From Serripes groenlandicus (Eukaryota > Mollusca > Bivalvia > Cardiida > Cardiidae), in assembly GCA_031761405.1 (NCBI GenBank), contig JASEVX010000010.1, positions 9,148,554-9,212,553 of the forward strand: DNA of 64,000 nucleotides. Direction: 5' to 3'. The notes beneath the pieces are model-generated. The model ran no database searches. It had not been told where the DNA came from and saw nothing but the letters and a program-made list of their open reading frames with translations. Shown piece after piece: positions 32,696 through 43,116 of the stretch. Each line of letters begins with the position of its first letter. Position 1 is the first letter of the stretch. The translations under genes and the position numbers were made by a program.

Positions 32696-33009
32696 AAAAG
32701 CGTCCATGCTCGTGCGTTGGGAAAAACACCTGATACATATTATAAATATTTTACTGAAATTAAGAGTATATATTGATGAGAAAAATCATGAAAAAACATG
32801 AAATTGGATACATAACTTTAATACAGTGTTGAATAAGTGATGGGAAAGATTTTTTAATTTTTCTTTCGTTTTATAATACACAGAATGCTCAATAGCTGTC
32901 TTTATCGAGGAAAGGATAATATTAAAATATCAGATTTATTTCTTCAGCAAGATGTAAGAAATTGAATGTTGCCACGCAACGGTTAATAGTTCATCTCTAT
33001 ATTTAGAAT

Positions 33010-33215
33010 CCTGAGCCCTCTTGACTCTTTCAGCTCCAGTCACAATATTGAGGTTTATACAGATTCAGGTGAGTCAGCTTTGAAATCTGCATTCTTGACT
33101 TCCAGTCATCAACATATTCCAAAACTCTTATTGCAGGACAAATTGAGTCGTCCAATTTTGAACATGGAAGAGAGATACTTTAGGGGATTCGGCGTTGACA
33201 GAGTAAATTTTTCTG
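33010..33215. mobile_element. TTAA miniature element, family 2 (diverged)
   Basis: GACTCTTTCAGCTCCAGTCA to GGCGTTGACAGAGTAA, with TTCAGGTGAGTCAGCTT in the centre. One palindrome arm is lost. Confidence 0.6.
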
Positions 33216-33269
33216 TCTGTCACTCACCTACTGTCATTTCTGCTTCATTATCAATCAAGGTCGAGCAGC

Positions 33270-33583
33270 GACGGCGCAGTCGGTTACGATGAGGGCTAAA
33301 TGGATCCAGGAGTCACGAGTTCGAACCCCGACGTTGACCATACATTCTTTCCGCGGGTGGTCGCGTGTTCCGGATCCCCCGACCGGGTCATAACAAATAC
33401 TTTAAAATGGAAGTAATGGCTGCCCTATTCGTCGGTCAGGATCGTGGGGGGTAAGCATTAGACTGGCTGACTGGTGTAAAGATAACTGGACCAATACAAC
33501 TGATAATTTACCAAGGAAACCCCCCCTGAACAAAAACAGACAAATTGTTGAAAGCGGTGTAAATATCAAACAATAAATCAATC
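33270..33583 (+). mobile_element. SINE type C with composite head
   Basis: A tRNA-like segment (GGCGCAGTCGGTTACGATGA ... GAGTTCGAACCCC) precedes a second B-box-like region and the type-C body (CTGACTGGTGTAAAGATAAC ... ACAAATTGTTGAAAGCGGTG). The 56-bp array starts directly after its CAATAAATCAATC tail. Confidence 0.65.
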
Positions 33584-33589
33584 ATTTTT

Positions 33590-34093
33590 TCCGATGATTG
33601 TTTAGTGTTATTCGTCTCCCACCAATGCGCTATACGTCTATGTTATCCGATGATTGTTTAGTGTTATTCGTCTCCCACCAATGCGCTATACGTCTATGTT
33701 ATCCGATGATTGTTTAGTGTTATTCGTCTCCCACCAATGCGCTATACGTCTATGTTATCCGATGATTGTTTAGTGTTATTCGTCTCCCACCAATGCGCTA
33801 TACGTCTATGTTATCCGATGATTGTTTAGTGTTATTCGTCTCCCACCAATGCGCTATACGTCTATGTTATCCGATGATTGTTTAGTGTTATTCGTCTCCC
33901 ACCAATGCGCTATACGTCTATGTTATCCGATGATTGTTTAGTGTTATTCGTCTCCCACCAATGCGCTATACGTCTATGTTATCCGATGATTGTTTAGTGT
34001 TATTCGTCTCCCACCAATGCGCTATACGTCTATGTTATCCGATGATTGTTTAGTGTTATTCGTCTCCCACCAATGCGCTATACGTCTATGTTA
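33590..34093 (+). repeat. 56-bp satellite array, nine identical units
   Basis: The unit begins TCCGATGATTGTTTAGTGTT and ends GCGCTATACGTCTATGTTA. All nine copies are identical by eye, so the array expanded or was homogenised very recently. It is non-coding. Confidence 0.97.
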
Positions 34094-34124
34094 TAAGGTA
34101 TCAATTTACCTAAGAAGATATGTG

Positions 34125-34346
34125 CACGTCTCGCGAGAAAACCAACATTATCGACCCGGATCAGGCTAATCCGGACATACACCTTTTTGCCTCATGTGGA
34201 TTTTCTGTTTCAGGAATCACTACTCTATCTATCTTTCCCCCCCCCCCCCCCCCCCCCCTTAGACGGAATGTGTCGGCCGGATCAGTCTGCGCGGACAGCA
34301 CAGGCTGATCTGGTCGATACATTACGCAGATATATTGATATGAGGT
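34125..34346. mobile_element. Family-4 element with C22 run
   Basis: TCTCGCGAGAAAACCAACAT at the left. The interior TTAGACGGAATGTGTCGG is present, and the CCCCC preceding it in other copies is expanded to 22 C at 34237-34258. The right end merges with the next copy. Confidence 0.75.
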
Positions 34347-34592
34347 CCGCAAGAAAACCAACATTGTGGACTCTGCGTAAAAGTGACGACCCGGATCAGC
34401 GTAAGCATGCAGCGCAGGCTTATCCGGATAGACACTTTCGCCTCCTGTGGATCTTCTGTTTCAGGAATCATGACTCTATACCTTTATGATGTAATGTGTC
34501 TGCCCGGGTCAGTCTGCGCGGACTGCGCAGGCTGATCCGGGTCGATACATTACGCAGAGGTCACAATGTTGGTTTTCTCGCGGGAAGGCTCA
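34346..34592. mobile_element. Family-4 fold-back element, adjacent copy
   Basis: GGTCCGCAAGAAAACCAACA to GTTTTCTCGCGGGAAGGCTC, with GATCAGCGTAAGCATGCAGC inside. The two adjoining copies may be a head-to-tail dimer. Confidence 0.75.
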
Positions 34593-34929
34593 TAATATGT
34601 TGAGTACATGTGCGAGACAGCCGGGAAGCACATGCTATGTATTCCTGAGTGTCGCGATGTAACCGAAGTGCTGTTGGAAACGACATTAAAGTCGTTACCG
34701 ATCATATCAAGCAAAGCAGTAATTAAAGTTTACTTCTTACCTGAAAAAATAGATGACCTTTACGAGCCCCTGCTTCGCCTTTGCGTATATATATGAACTA
34801 GTGTGATAGGCGCTAGGGGCGATTGCAGTGAAAAACGACAATAAAACGATACCCTATCTTTGAATGTCTACCATGAGGAAAATTGAGGACTAAATCGAAC
34901 AATTCTATGTACGTGTTTTCTTAATATCT

Positions 34930-35215
34930 CGAAGTATTCACAACCGATGTTTCAGGTCTCCGCGTTGAAAACTGTAGGAGGAGATAGATTTTTGGTGAAC
35001 GTAGGTCGAAAAAAAAGTTTTCCTCGTATTTTGCGTATTTCATTAACTGCATAGCAACGGATGGGTCCATAGCAACGAAACTCAAACGCGCAGTCTCAGA
35101 GCACATATGTCACCTGTTGACCGAGTTTCATCGAAATCGGCTCGTTGGTTTGGGCTGTGGAGCGTCGATATACAAACAAACAGACAGACAGACAGACAGA
35201 CGGAACATCCTGACA
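34930..35215 (+). repeat. Dispersed repeat ending in a CAGA microsatellite
   Basis: The segment CGAGTTTCATCGAAATCGGC followed by a run of AAACAAACAGACAGACAGAC at 35170-35200 has the form of 3' ends of old invertebrate transposons. I cannot name the family. Confidence 0.35.
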
Positions 35216-35485
35216 ATAAAGGATATCTCAAGCGAATAGCGAATCCCAATAGAAGGATACAGTGTCTGCTGATATTGTTATTTGATGTTTCAAAATTAAA
35301 CTTTATCCCGTGATTGTTAAATACTGCCTTGATTATGTGCTTTATGGTAATATCTTACCTCGCAAAAACCGCAGTGACATAATGTTTTCACATTTCCAAC
35401 TGCGCAAAAATAATAATTAAACCATAAGAATACAATTGTAAGAGAATCGATTTTGTAATGTTTTGCTTTATTTTGAAAACCGAGC

Positions 35486-35768
35486 CCGGTAGCTCAGTTG
35501 GTAACCACACAGGCTGTCAGGTGTTGTGAGTTCGAATCGCAGTTCGGCCAACATTCTTTTCGCCGTTTGACGAAAGTCACTATGACGTGCGTCATTCGGT
35601 GTTTACCAATTGGCTAACAGTCTATGTTGAAAAGCAGCCATTTGCTTGGAAAGTATGTTGTGTGGATTACTGGTGTGAGAAAACCAGGAAACACATGAGT
35701 AGGTGAACTTGCCGCCGTGATATGACTGAAACATTTTTGGAAACGGCGATAAACCCCAATCAATCAAA
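35486..35768 (+). mobile_element. SINE type A (reference copy)
   Basis: Head GAGCCCGGTAGCTCAGTTGG with B box GAGTTCGAATC, then GACGAAAGTCACTATGACGT, AAGCAGCCATTTGCTTGG, CCAGGAAACACATGAGTAGG, and 3' module CCGCCGTGATATGACTGAAA to CCCAATCAATCAAAC. It is the most complete type-A copy. Confidence 0.85.
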
Positions 35769-35934
35769 CCAGAATGCATTGGATATGTGGTAAATGAGTT
35801 TAAAGTAATTGTAAATATGTATTTGATTTACTTGAACGGTTTGATTCGATACTCTTTTGTATGTTTAACTCGTCTGATACTGAACATATAGTATGTGGAA
35901 ATCGAGTTGTGGCCAATACCGTTTGTTTGCAATC

Positions 35935-36080
35935 TCATGACCCCCCCCCCCCCCCCATTTTTCATTTCATTATTTTTAAGCTGTGAGGTTACTCTGTCAA
36001 TGATGTAGGGTGGGAATTAAGGGTTGACATTTGTTGATTTAACTTGGAAATAAAGAAGGACTTTTATTGCTAACCTTTAA
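35935..36080 (+). repeat. Family-6 dispersed repeat with C16 tract
   Basis: CATGA followed by 16 C (35941-35956), then ATTATTTTTAAGCTGTGAGG and GGAAATAAAGAAGGACTTTT, is alignable with 50680-50850 in the same orientation. Confidence 0.6.
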
Positions 36081-36202
36081 CTTGTGAAATAAAACATTTG
36101 AAAATATTGTCTGTAGATCACGTTTTAATTTTCGCACACAATTTTATATCATGAACACGAAATTCAATCGCGATGCCTAGATTTTATAGTAATTTCTGCA
36201 TA

Positions 36203-36450
36203 TCGAGGGCTTGGCGTGAAATGGTTGTAACTCAAATTGGTATTTTTTTACAACGGTTAATCACCTCGCCATATACTCTTTATAAGCGTTAAATCATTTG
36301 TCTTAGTAAACAATAGAAATTTAGGTGCCATTGCTCGTTCTGAGCAATGGCACCTAAATTTGCATTATTTACAAAGGGGTCAAAATTGTCCCTAAATCAG
36401 CGTTTTCTAAATAAGTTTTTAGTTACAACCGTTTCACGCCAAGCCCTCGA
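36203..36450. mobile_element. Family-5 miniature element, TA target
   Basis: TCGAGGGCTTGGCGTGAAAT to GTTTCACGCCAAGCCCTCGA with TA on both sides (36201-36202, 36451-36452). Opposite in orientation to the copy at 24931. Central GCCATTGCTCGTTCTGAGC palindrome. Confidence 0.9.
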
Positions 36451-36474
36451 TACGTTCATTACATTGTGTTCAGT

Positions 36475-36745
36475 AGACCGCCCCAGTGGTGTAGTGGTAG
36501 AGCGTCTGCCTTGGGAGCGGGAGGTCGTGGGTTCGATCCCTGTTCGAGTCATACCAAATACTTTACAAATGTTAGTACTGGCTGCCCACATCGGCGCTCA
36601 GTGTTGCAGGGTTGACACATACGACTGACTGGCAGGTGTCAGGAAAAATGAACCAATAGTACTGGTAACTTACTCCGGAAACGCCGTGATATAGCTGCAC
36701 AATTGTTGACCGCGGCATAAAACACTAAACAATCAATCATTGCGT
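36475..36745 (+). mobile_element. SINE type C (reference copy)
   Basis: Head CCCCAGTGGTGTAGTGGTAG and GGTTCGATCCC, then CATACCAAATACTTTACAAA, GGCGCTCAGTGTTGCAGGG, GTACTGGTAACTTACTCCGG and 3' module AACGCCGTGATATAGCTGCA to CTAAACAATCAATC. Confidence 0.85.
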
Positions 36746-36859
36746 TCAGTGAAATTTTACGGTAGCAAACGGTAGCCTATCCACCAACCGTTTCACAGCA
36801 TTTTTACAAACCATGAACTACCAAACTGCTTCACTGAACGCTAAGTAGATACTCGGCGA

Positions 36860-36990
36860 CTTGTGGGCACTTTCTCCTTTTGTCATTCCTTTTTCAACAA
36901 CTATATTCAATAATTAAACTTTCATTCAAAGATATTTTCAATACTCTTTAAGTCGTCTGCTGGTTATTAGTTGTATTTGGTTAGGGGTCC
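36860..36990. repeat. Family-1 element, right part
   Basis: CACTTTCTCCTTTTGTCATT through TTTAAGTCGTCTGCTGGTTA to TTGGTTAGGGGTCC; decayed. Confidence 0.55.
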
Positions 36991-37220
36991 AACTTTTGTA
37001 AGATCTTTCTTTTGTAGAAACCTACACACCAGTAAGATGCCTGGGCACTGAACGTAGACGCTGGGAGAATCGGTAATACGCGATTATGCAGGATGCAATG
37101 TGCTTTCCAAGTCGTCAAGCCGATTATTGTTGAAGCTATGATTGGACCAACGACTAGAATAGTTAAAACGAAAGATAACACATGAAATGAAAAGTACCTG
37201 GTATGCATAGGTTATTTCCC

Positions 37221-37450
37221 TTAACCCTTTCCCTCATATAGACGCTTTCTGACGCCTCTACTGCAGACGGATTTTTGAAAACATAGTGACAAAAGAAGAA
37301 ATTGCACAAAACGAGCAATTTCTCCTTTTGCCACAATGTTTTTCACTTTTAGTCATAGGTTCTCCATTCAATTATAGAGATTTTCTATTTTTTGACAAAA
37401 CATGTTCAAAGTCGTCTGCTGCATATTTGTTGTATGTGGGAAAGGGTTAA
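37221..37450. mobile_element. TTAA miniature element, family 1 (complete)
   Basis: TTAACCCTTTCCCTCATATA to GTATGTGGGAAAGGGTTAA. Central arms read ATTGCAC / GAGCAAT, so one arm has the GCAC variant and the other the usual GAGC. Confidence 0.92.
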
Positions 37451-37785
37451 GTATGATTATTAAAGTTTCAGTATTTCAGTAAGAGCTTGAAATGACCAGA
37501 GACAAAAGCATTATAATGGTATACATTTTCATGTATTTCTCCACAATATTGACCTCTTATATTATTGTGACGCGCGTGTTTTTTATTATATCAAATTTGC
37601 GATTTTGCTCGATGATGGGTCAAATGAAACACACTATAAATTTGACGAACAAAGATGTCTGTCGTAATAGTGTATATCTTTACATAAAGGCAGGGACATA
37701 GATAACTACGTCCCTGATGAAGGTGATGATCAGGTCAAAATTGCCAAGTAAAACATGAAAACGAGTAACATTATAATTCTTGCTG

Positions 37786-37905
37786 ATATATGTGCGGTGC
37801 ACTGCGAAAAGCACCACACATGCTTTTGCGATGACATAGAGCCAGATCACCCAACGCATCCGTGCAGTCTGATCTGGCTCTACACTGTTCGCTAAAATGA
37901 TCAAA
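37786..37905. repeat. Short fold-back segment, unnamed family
   Basis: ATAGAGCCAGATCACCCAAC and GCAGTCTGATCTGGCTCTAC are inverted matches. A related layout (GATCTGGATCTACACTGATC) occurs at 52470-52490. Confidence 0.45.
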
Positions 37906-37964
37906 GAATGCATCTAGAAACGAATGAAAGGTATTCGGTGGATTACAATGTATATCATGGATTG

Positions 37965-38260
37965 ATTGATTGATTGAATGGGGTTTAACGCCGTTTTTAA
38001 CAATTTCTCAGTTATATCAGGGCGGCCAGTTCACCTACTCATGCATTTCCTGGTTTTCTCACACCAGTACTCCACACAGCAATCTTCCCAAGCAACTGGC
38101 TGCTTTTCCACATAGACTAAGCCCATTGGTGGAAGACGAATGACTCATGTCGCATTGACTTTTGTCAATCGTCGGAAAGAAAGTTGGCCGAGCCGGGATT
38201 CGAACTCACAACCCCTGGATTGACAGCCCGCGTCGCTACCGACTGAGCTACCGGGGCTCG
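37965..38260 (-). mobile_element. SINE type A
   Basis: Minus-strand head GAGCCCCGGTAGCTCAGTCG and tail AACGGCGTTAAACCCC, followed by the (CAAT)n-type end. Well preserved. Confidence 0.85.
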
Positions 38261-38352
38261 GCGCATATCATGGAAGCACAGGCATATCTTTTTCCCACTC
38301 GTGTAATAATGACGTCATTGTTGGTTTTCAAATAACACCGTTCATTAGGAGT

Positions 38353-38601
38353 TCGAGGGCTTGGAGTGAAACGGTTGTAACTAGAAACCTATTTTGAAAA
38401 CCCTGGTTTAGGGGCAATTTTGACCCCTATGTAAACAATGCAAATTTAGGTGCCATTGCTCAGAACGAGCAATGGCACCTAAATTGCCATTGTTTACCAA
38501 GTAAAATGATTTAACGCTTATAAAGACTTTATGGCGAGGTGATTAACCTTGGTAAAAAAAATACTAATTTAAGTTACAACCGTTACATGCCAAGCCCTCG
38601 A
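38353..38601. mobile_element. Family-5 miniature element
   Basis: TCGAGGGCTTGGAGTGAAAC to CATGCCAAGCCCTCGA with centre GCCATTGCTCAGAACGAGC. No TA duplication is visible here. Confidence 0.85.
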
Positions 38602-38859
38602 GATGCTTGACAAAGTAACAAGAAGTACACTTCTGAAGTTGTTGATTAGGGGTGTTGCTTCCAACAGGGCGTGTTAGGCCGCAGCTTACACTTTCCTCCC
38701 CGAAAAATAGAAAAATACTAAGTCTTCTTTGGTTTTAAGATATAAACATGTATACATGAAAGGTTAACATGTAAGACAGTTAATGTTTTTGTTAAAATAC
38801 TAACCGGTACATAATATATTCCAAAACGCACTTGCAACAACTTGAATCTAGTCGAAATC

Positions 38860-39310
38860 AAATTCCTGTGTGATATGTCCGGCTCGTACCCCACTAAACT
38901 TGGCCTGCAAATATTGTTCAGCTAAACTACGATCCCGTAGATTTCGTTATTGGGGTCACAATGTACCAAATAAATTCCTCCTTTGTTTCCATGTAAATCA
39001 AGCAGTTTCAACCCTCAATTGTCACACTTTCTAAGTGTTTATCACGTTAGAACACCCTATATCATTGAAAGAGTTAATCTCTAAGTTTTAAAATAATCCA
39101 AAGAAAATGGGGAGTCATGCATTATGCAAGAAAGAATTCATCCGGCGAAAATGCTTACGTCGTTTTGGACGAAATCGGGTTGGGAGGAAAATGGTTTTTC
39201 ACATTCTCTACTTTCACTTTCAAAATACTGTAAATGATCAAATCAATCATTTACAATGCATCCTGTATATATGTACAATGAGTTTAAACTCAATGTCATA
39301 TATTCAACGC
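38860..39310 (-). repeat. Family-6 dispersed repeat, inverted copy
   Basis: TCAACCCTCAATTGTCACAC at 39009 and AATGCATCCTGTATATATGT at 39256 are the inverted counterparts of 50780-50810 and 50610-50630. Together they define a repeat of several hundred bases. Confidence 0.55.
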
Positions 39311-39409
39311 ATTCTGGTGATTGTATACACTAATTTGTACGCAATCAAACGTTTTTAGGGACTACTTGGCTCTAGATCAAAATGGTCGCGGATGTATTTG
39401 GTGTAATTT

Positions 39410-39560
39410 GACTCCATTTTCGTCCAAAAAGGTAATTTGGTAAAATTAAATGTCTGAGTTGCAATCAATGCATATTTCAGAAGAGACAGCTCGTTATGAG
39501 CTGTCTCACCCGAATCGGCATTGTTTGCAAAAGCCTATAAATGCCTTTGGCAACAAAATA
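39410..39560. repeat. Family-2 element, partial
   Basis: CAGAAGAGACAGCTCGTTAT then GAGCTGTCTCACCCGAATCG and TGCCTTTGGCAACAAAATAA: centre and one flank only. Confidence 0.55.
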
Positions 39561-39600
39561 ATTAAGTCGTCTTCTGAATATATTTGTTGTAATGGGATTC

Positions 39601-39903
39601 ATTGATTGATTGATCGATCGGGGCTTAACGCCATTACCAATCAATTTTTCAGCCATATCACGCCGGCCAATTTACCCATTAATCTGTTTCCTAGCTTTCT
39701 CACACCAGTACTCCACACAACATACTTTCCAAGCATAGGCTTCTTTTCCACATAGACTGTTATCCTATTGGTGAAAGACGAATGACGCTTGTCACAGTGA
39801 CTTCTGCCAAACGTCGGAAAGAATGTTGGCCGAGTTTGGACTCGAACTCATAACCCCTGGATTGGCAGCCCGCGCCGCTACCGACTGAGCTGCCGGGGCT
39901 CGT
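39601..39903 (-). mobile_element. SINE type A
   Basis: Minus-strand head GAGCCCCGGCAGCTCAGTCG, tail TGGTAATGGCGTTAAGCCCC with CAATCAAT repeats at the end. Confidence 0.8.
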
Positions 39904-39947
39904 CCATTATTATGGGAAAGTGTTAATAAGCAGAGGCGGCTTTTTCA

Positions 39948-40090
39948 ATTTATATTAACACGTTGTAATGGGAAAGTAATTCTATTTATATTTACACGTT
40001 GTAATGGGAAATGAATTCTATTTATATTAACACGTTGTAATGGGAAAGTAATTATATTTATAGTAACGCGTTGTAATGGGAAAGTGTTAA
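39948..40090 (+). repeat. Tandem repeat of about 36 bp, four units
   Basis: ACACGTTGTAATGGGAAAGT with ATTCTATTTATATT recurs four times, the last running into GGGAAAGTGTTAA. That phrase is a family-1 right terminus, so this small array seems to have grown from an element end. Confidence 0.8.
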
Positions 40091-41144
40091 ACTAAATTGA
40101 ATGAGTCGCGTCTGTCTATTACATGTCTTCTTGCACCATCGTAACGGGATCTCACAAAAAAAGGATACTGTAGTTGCACCCATGCAACTACAATGTACAG
40201 TCTTCACTTTTCGAAGATGCAAAAAGACGTTCAAATTTTCAGATGCCACTGATATTTATCACAAAAATTATTTGAATTCAATTATCTGAAAGTTTGGCTG
40301 TCTCTTACATAGGTTTACATTTAGTACGATTTGTTTATAGCTGATCGGCAGTGTAGGAATCCAGTCATTAGTGTTTGTTTTGGTATAACAGAAAAAGCGT
40401 AACTTTATGGGATACCGAACTATTAACAAGGGAGATAACTGTTGAGTTGACCGAACGACTTGAGGCGATTCATTCGATTTTCTACATCCTCTTCTCATTT
40501 AAAAGTTAAGAGTCCCTGCTTATCCTGGGTTCAACGCTTCTTTAGTTCAGATGGAAGCAATTCATTTGCCATAGTCGACCATTTTATACAATTATCGCCT
40601 ATGACTCTTTTAAAACAATCCACATAACCCAGAAACATATATTGAATTAAAGTTCTTTCTGCAAACTACCAAAAAAGCACAACAAACTCACATGTTGACC
40701 TCCCCTTTTTTGAGCCATGACGTCGAATCAAAGGCGAATTTTACTTTCAATCTGAAAAAAAAAACAACAACGTTGTTCTGAAAACGGATCGGAAGGTGTC
40801 AATTTAGCTAAAAACAAACAATGTTTTAGATAAACATCAGTCAGAGGGTATTCAACTTTATTAAACAAAAATTAACTTTCAACAAAATCATTATTGTCAA
40901 TTGTATTCATCTGAAATTCCCTCGACACAATTGTCTGCCCGGCGCGCCGATCCGAATTGCTTCCTTTTGACCTAGTATATGTCATCCGTAAGACTGTGGA
41001 TATTACTTCCAGTTAAGATCCCTATTAACCTGGACCGCCACGCAGTCAGATCATGATCTACCACGTAGGCAATTGAGTCGTACAAACATCACATGTGCCT
41101 TTCGAGAACGGCTAAATGAACGAAAACGGACTTTTAACGTTTTA
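40091..41144. other. Non-coding stretch
   Basis: No supported gene. A short perfect inverted pair, GTAGTTGCACCCATGCAACT near 40170, is visible. Confidence 0.35.
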
Positions 41145-41312
41145 GTTTGGTTTTACGCCGTTTCAACATTATTTCAGTTATATAACGGAGACAGTTGACT
41201 GATACATTATCCTTGGTTAAACAAGCCAGTACTAGGCTAGGAAATGTGCCTTGCCCCCAGGGCACTCAACTATGACCTCCTTGCCTCGACTGGGGATCGA
41301 ACCCGGGATATG
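41145..41312 (-). mobile_element. SINE type B, head truncated
   Basis: TTTACGCCGTTTCAACATTA, AGCCAGTACTAGGCTAGGAA, CAGGGCACTCAACTATGACC and GGGATCGAACCCGGGA. The outer head is missing. Confidence 0.75.
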
Positions 41313-41415
41313 GATTTGATCGTAAACACTATTGATGTCTACACCAGGGGGAATAAACTGATATTATCACACAACATCTATCTTATTAACGAATTAAATC
41401 CTATGCTGTGTGTTC

Positions 41416-41627
41416 TTAACTCTTTCAGCGCCGAATTGTTTAAAGTCGACTCTTCCTTGTTCAAAATCGGGCGTTTCATTTCTCATGTAGTTAAAGTTTG
41501 GACTATGTTGATAACTAAAAGGCAAACAATGCTGATTTAAGGTGAGACAGCTCGTTACAAGCTGACTCACCTGAATCAGCATTGTTTGCAGAAACCTTAA
41601 TATTGCCTTTGGCGCTGAAAGAGTTAA
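41416..41627. mobile_element. TTAA miniature element, family 2 (reference copy)
   Basis: TTAACTCTTTCAGCGCCGAA to TTTGGCGCTGAAAGAGTTAA, with a centre GACAGCTCGTTACAAGCTGA and TTCAGGTGAG-type arms. TTAA is duplicated at both ends. Confidence 0.88.
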
Positions 41628-41754
41628 AAGAATCTACTCAGTTAGACAATTATTTTGAATACACACAATTTAGAGTTAAAACAGAAGAAAAAAAGGATTC
41701 CAGACCATGGTGTATGCATCTTATTTAGAGCTCTGTGACAATAACCCCCGATTG

Positions 41755-41965
41755 TCGATTTTTTTTTCTGTACTTTTGGAGCAGGAGACCTGGGTTCGCT
41801 TTCAGGTCGGGCCATACCAAAACGATGGTAGCAAAAGCCCGCCAAGGGTTGCGGGGATAACAGTTCGACTGATGTATCTATTTCAGGACAATCTCTTTCG
41901 GTAGTACTGGTGATGTATCCAGGAAACGCCGTGATATATCTAAATGCTGATGGGAGTTGCCTAAA
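41755..41965 (+). mobile_element. SINE type C, decayed head
   Basis: GGTTCGCTTTCAGGTCGG, then GCGGGGATAACAGTTCGACT, GGTAGTACTGGTGATGTATC and AGGAAACGCCGTGATATATC. Confidence 0.65.
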
Positions 41966-41992
41966 GCAACACTCAAACCCACACATCTATAC

Positions 41993-42405
41993 AGTCAAAA
42001 CGTTGCCAAAGACCACCTTTGTATAGCAATTCCCTGTCTATAAAGACAAAACTTTCAATTTCCCAATTAATTATGTTCTGCCTAAATGACCCTTGCTATT
42101 AAAGACCACATGTGAACAAAGACCAGATTTTCCACTTTCCCATGTGTTGTCTTTAACCCCTTTCCCTCATACGACAATTCTGCAGCAGACGACTTTGAAC
42201 GTATTTTGTCAAAACGTAGAAAATCTCCAAAATTGAATGGATAGCCAATGACAAAAAGTGGAAAACATTGTGGCAAAAGGAGAAATTGCACGTTTTGTGC
42301 AATTTCTTCTTTTGTCACTATGTTTTCAAAAGGCTGTCTGCTGCAGAGGCGTCAGAAAGCGTCTATATGTGGGAAAGGGTTAAACACAGATTGGCCTTTA
42401 TGTGT
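41993..42405. mobile_element. Family-7 element interrupted by a family-1 insertion
   Basis: ACAGTCAAAACGTTGCCAAA and AGACCACCTTTGTATAGCAA align with 58350-58400, and CCATGTGTTGTCTTTAA with 58497-58511. The homology resumes after the inserted element as TTAAACACAG. The two TTAA flanks collapse to a single TTTAAACACAG like the uninterrupted copy. Confidence 0.8.
42153..42383. mobile_element. TTAA miniature element, family 1, nested in family 7
   Basis: TTAACCCCTTTCCCTCATAC to GTGGGAAAGGGTTAA, with centre TTGCACGTTTTGTGCAA (double-changed arms, as at 24165). Its target duplication is confirmed by the interrupted host element. Confidence 0.92.
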
Positions 42406-42741
42406 ACGACGTTTAGTTTACACCTATTAACTTATAAATAACATAACACATAATAAGTCATATTAAAGATTAAATTTAAACGAAATTCAACATCCTTGTG
42501 CTCAATATGAGTAGTTTTCTCACAATATTTCCGAATGTCATTTGCTTGCAGACAGACTATTTTTTGCGGCTGGCAGGGACTTGAAATTGCTCATTTATTT
42601 AACTATTTTAGATAAACAGACATCATCATTGAATAAAATCTTTAAACAAATCTATACATTTGTCTGAGCACAAACTGTTCAAATATTAATGGAAAATTAC
42701 TATAGAAAGGGATTGGCGTAATTCGATGCTAACATTGCAAT

Positions 42742-42974
42742 ATGAGCCGTTCCACGAGAAGACCAACATTATCAGCCTGCGCAGTCCGTGCAGGCTAATC
42801 TGGGACACTTTCCGTCTCAGGGGGACAGAGGTATAGAGTTATGATTCCTGAAACAGAAAATCCTTAGGAGGCGAAAAGTGTCTGTCCGGGTTAGCTATTG
42901 CGGTATGCTGGTGCTGATCCGGGTCGATACTTTACTTGTGAGTCCACAATGTTGGTTTTCTCGCGGAACGGCAC
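42742..42974. mobile_element. Family-4 fold-back element
   Basis: ATGAGCCGTTCCACGAGAAG to TTTTCTCGCGGAACGGCAC. The compensating TTCC/GGAA change in both ends is notable. Confidence 0.85.
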
Positions 42975-43116
42975 AATTATTACTTCAGTTTTATAGACTG
43001 ATTCACGTGTAATGCGTTCCATGGGGAGAAAAAGCGGATTAATTAATGCCCACTCAATGATTATTGTCATATCTGTTAACAGAGCTTGAGCAGAAGGAGC
43101 GTTAATGATGTTTACA

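Noticed and set aside
33590..34093. CRISPR-like array
   Set aside because: The nine units are identical throughout with no unique spacers, and the sequence is clearly animal-type. It is a plain tandem satellite.
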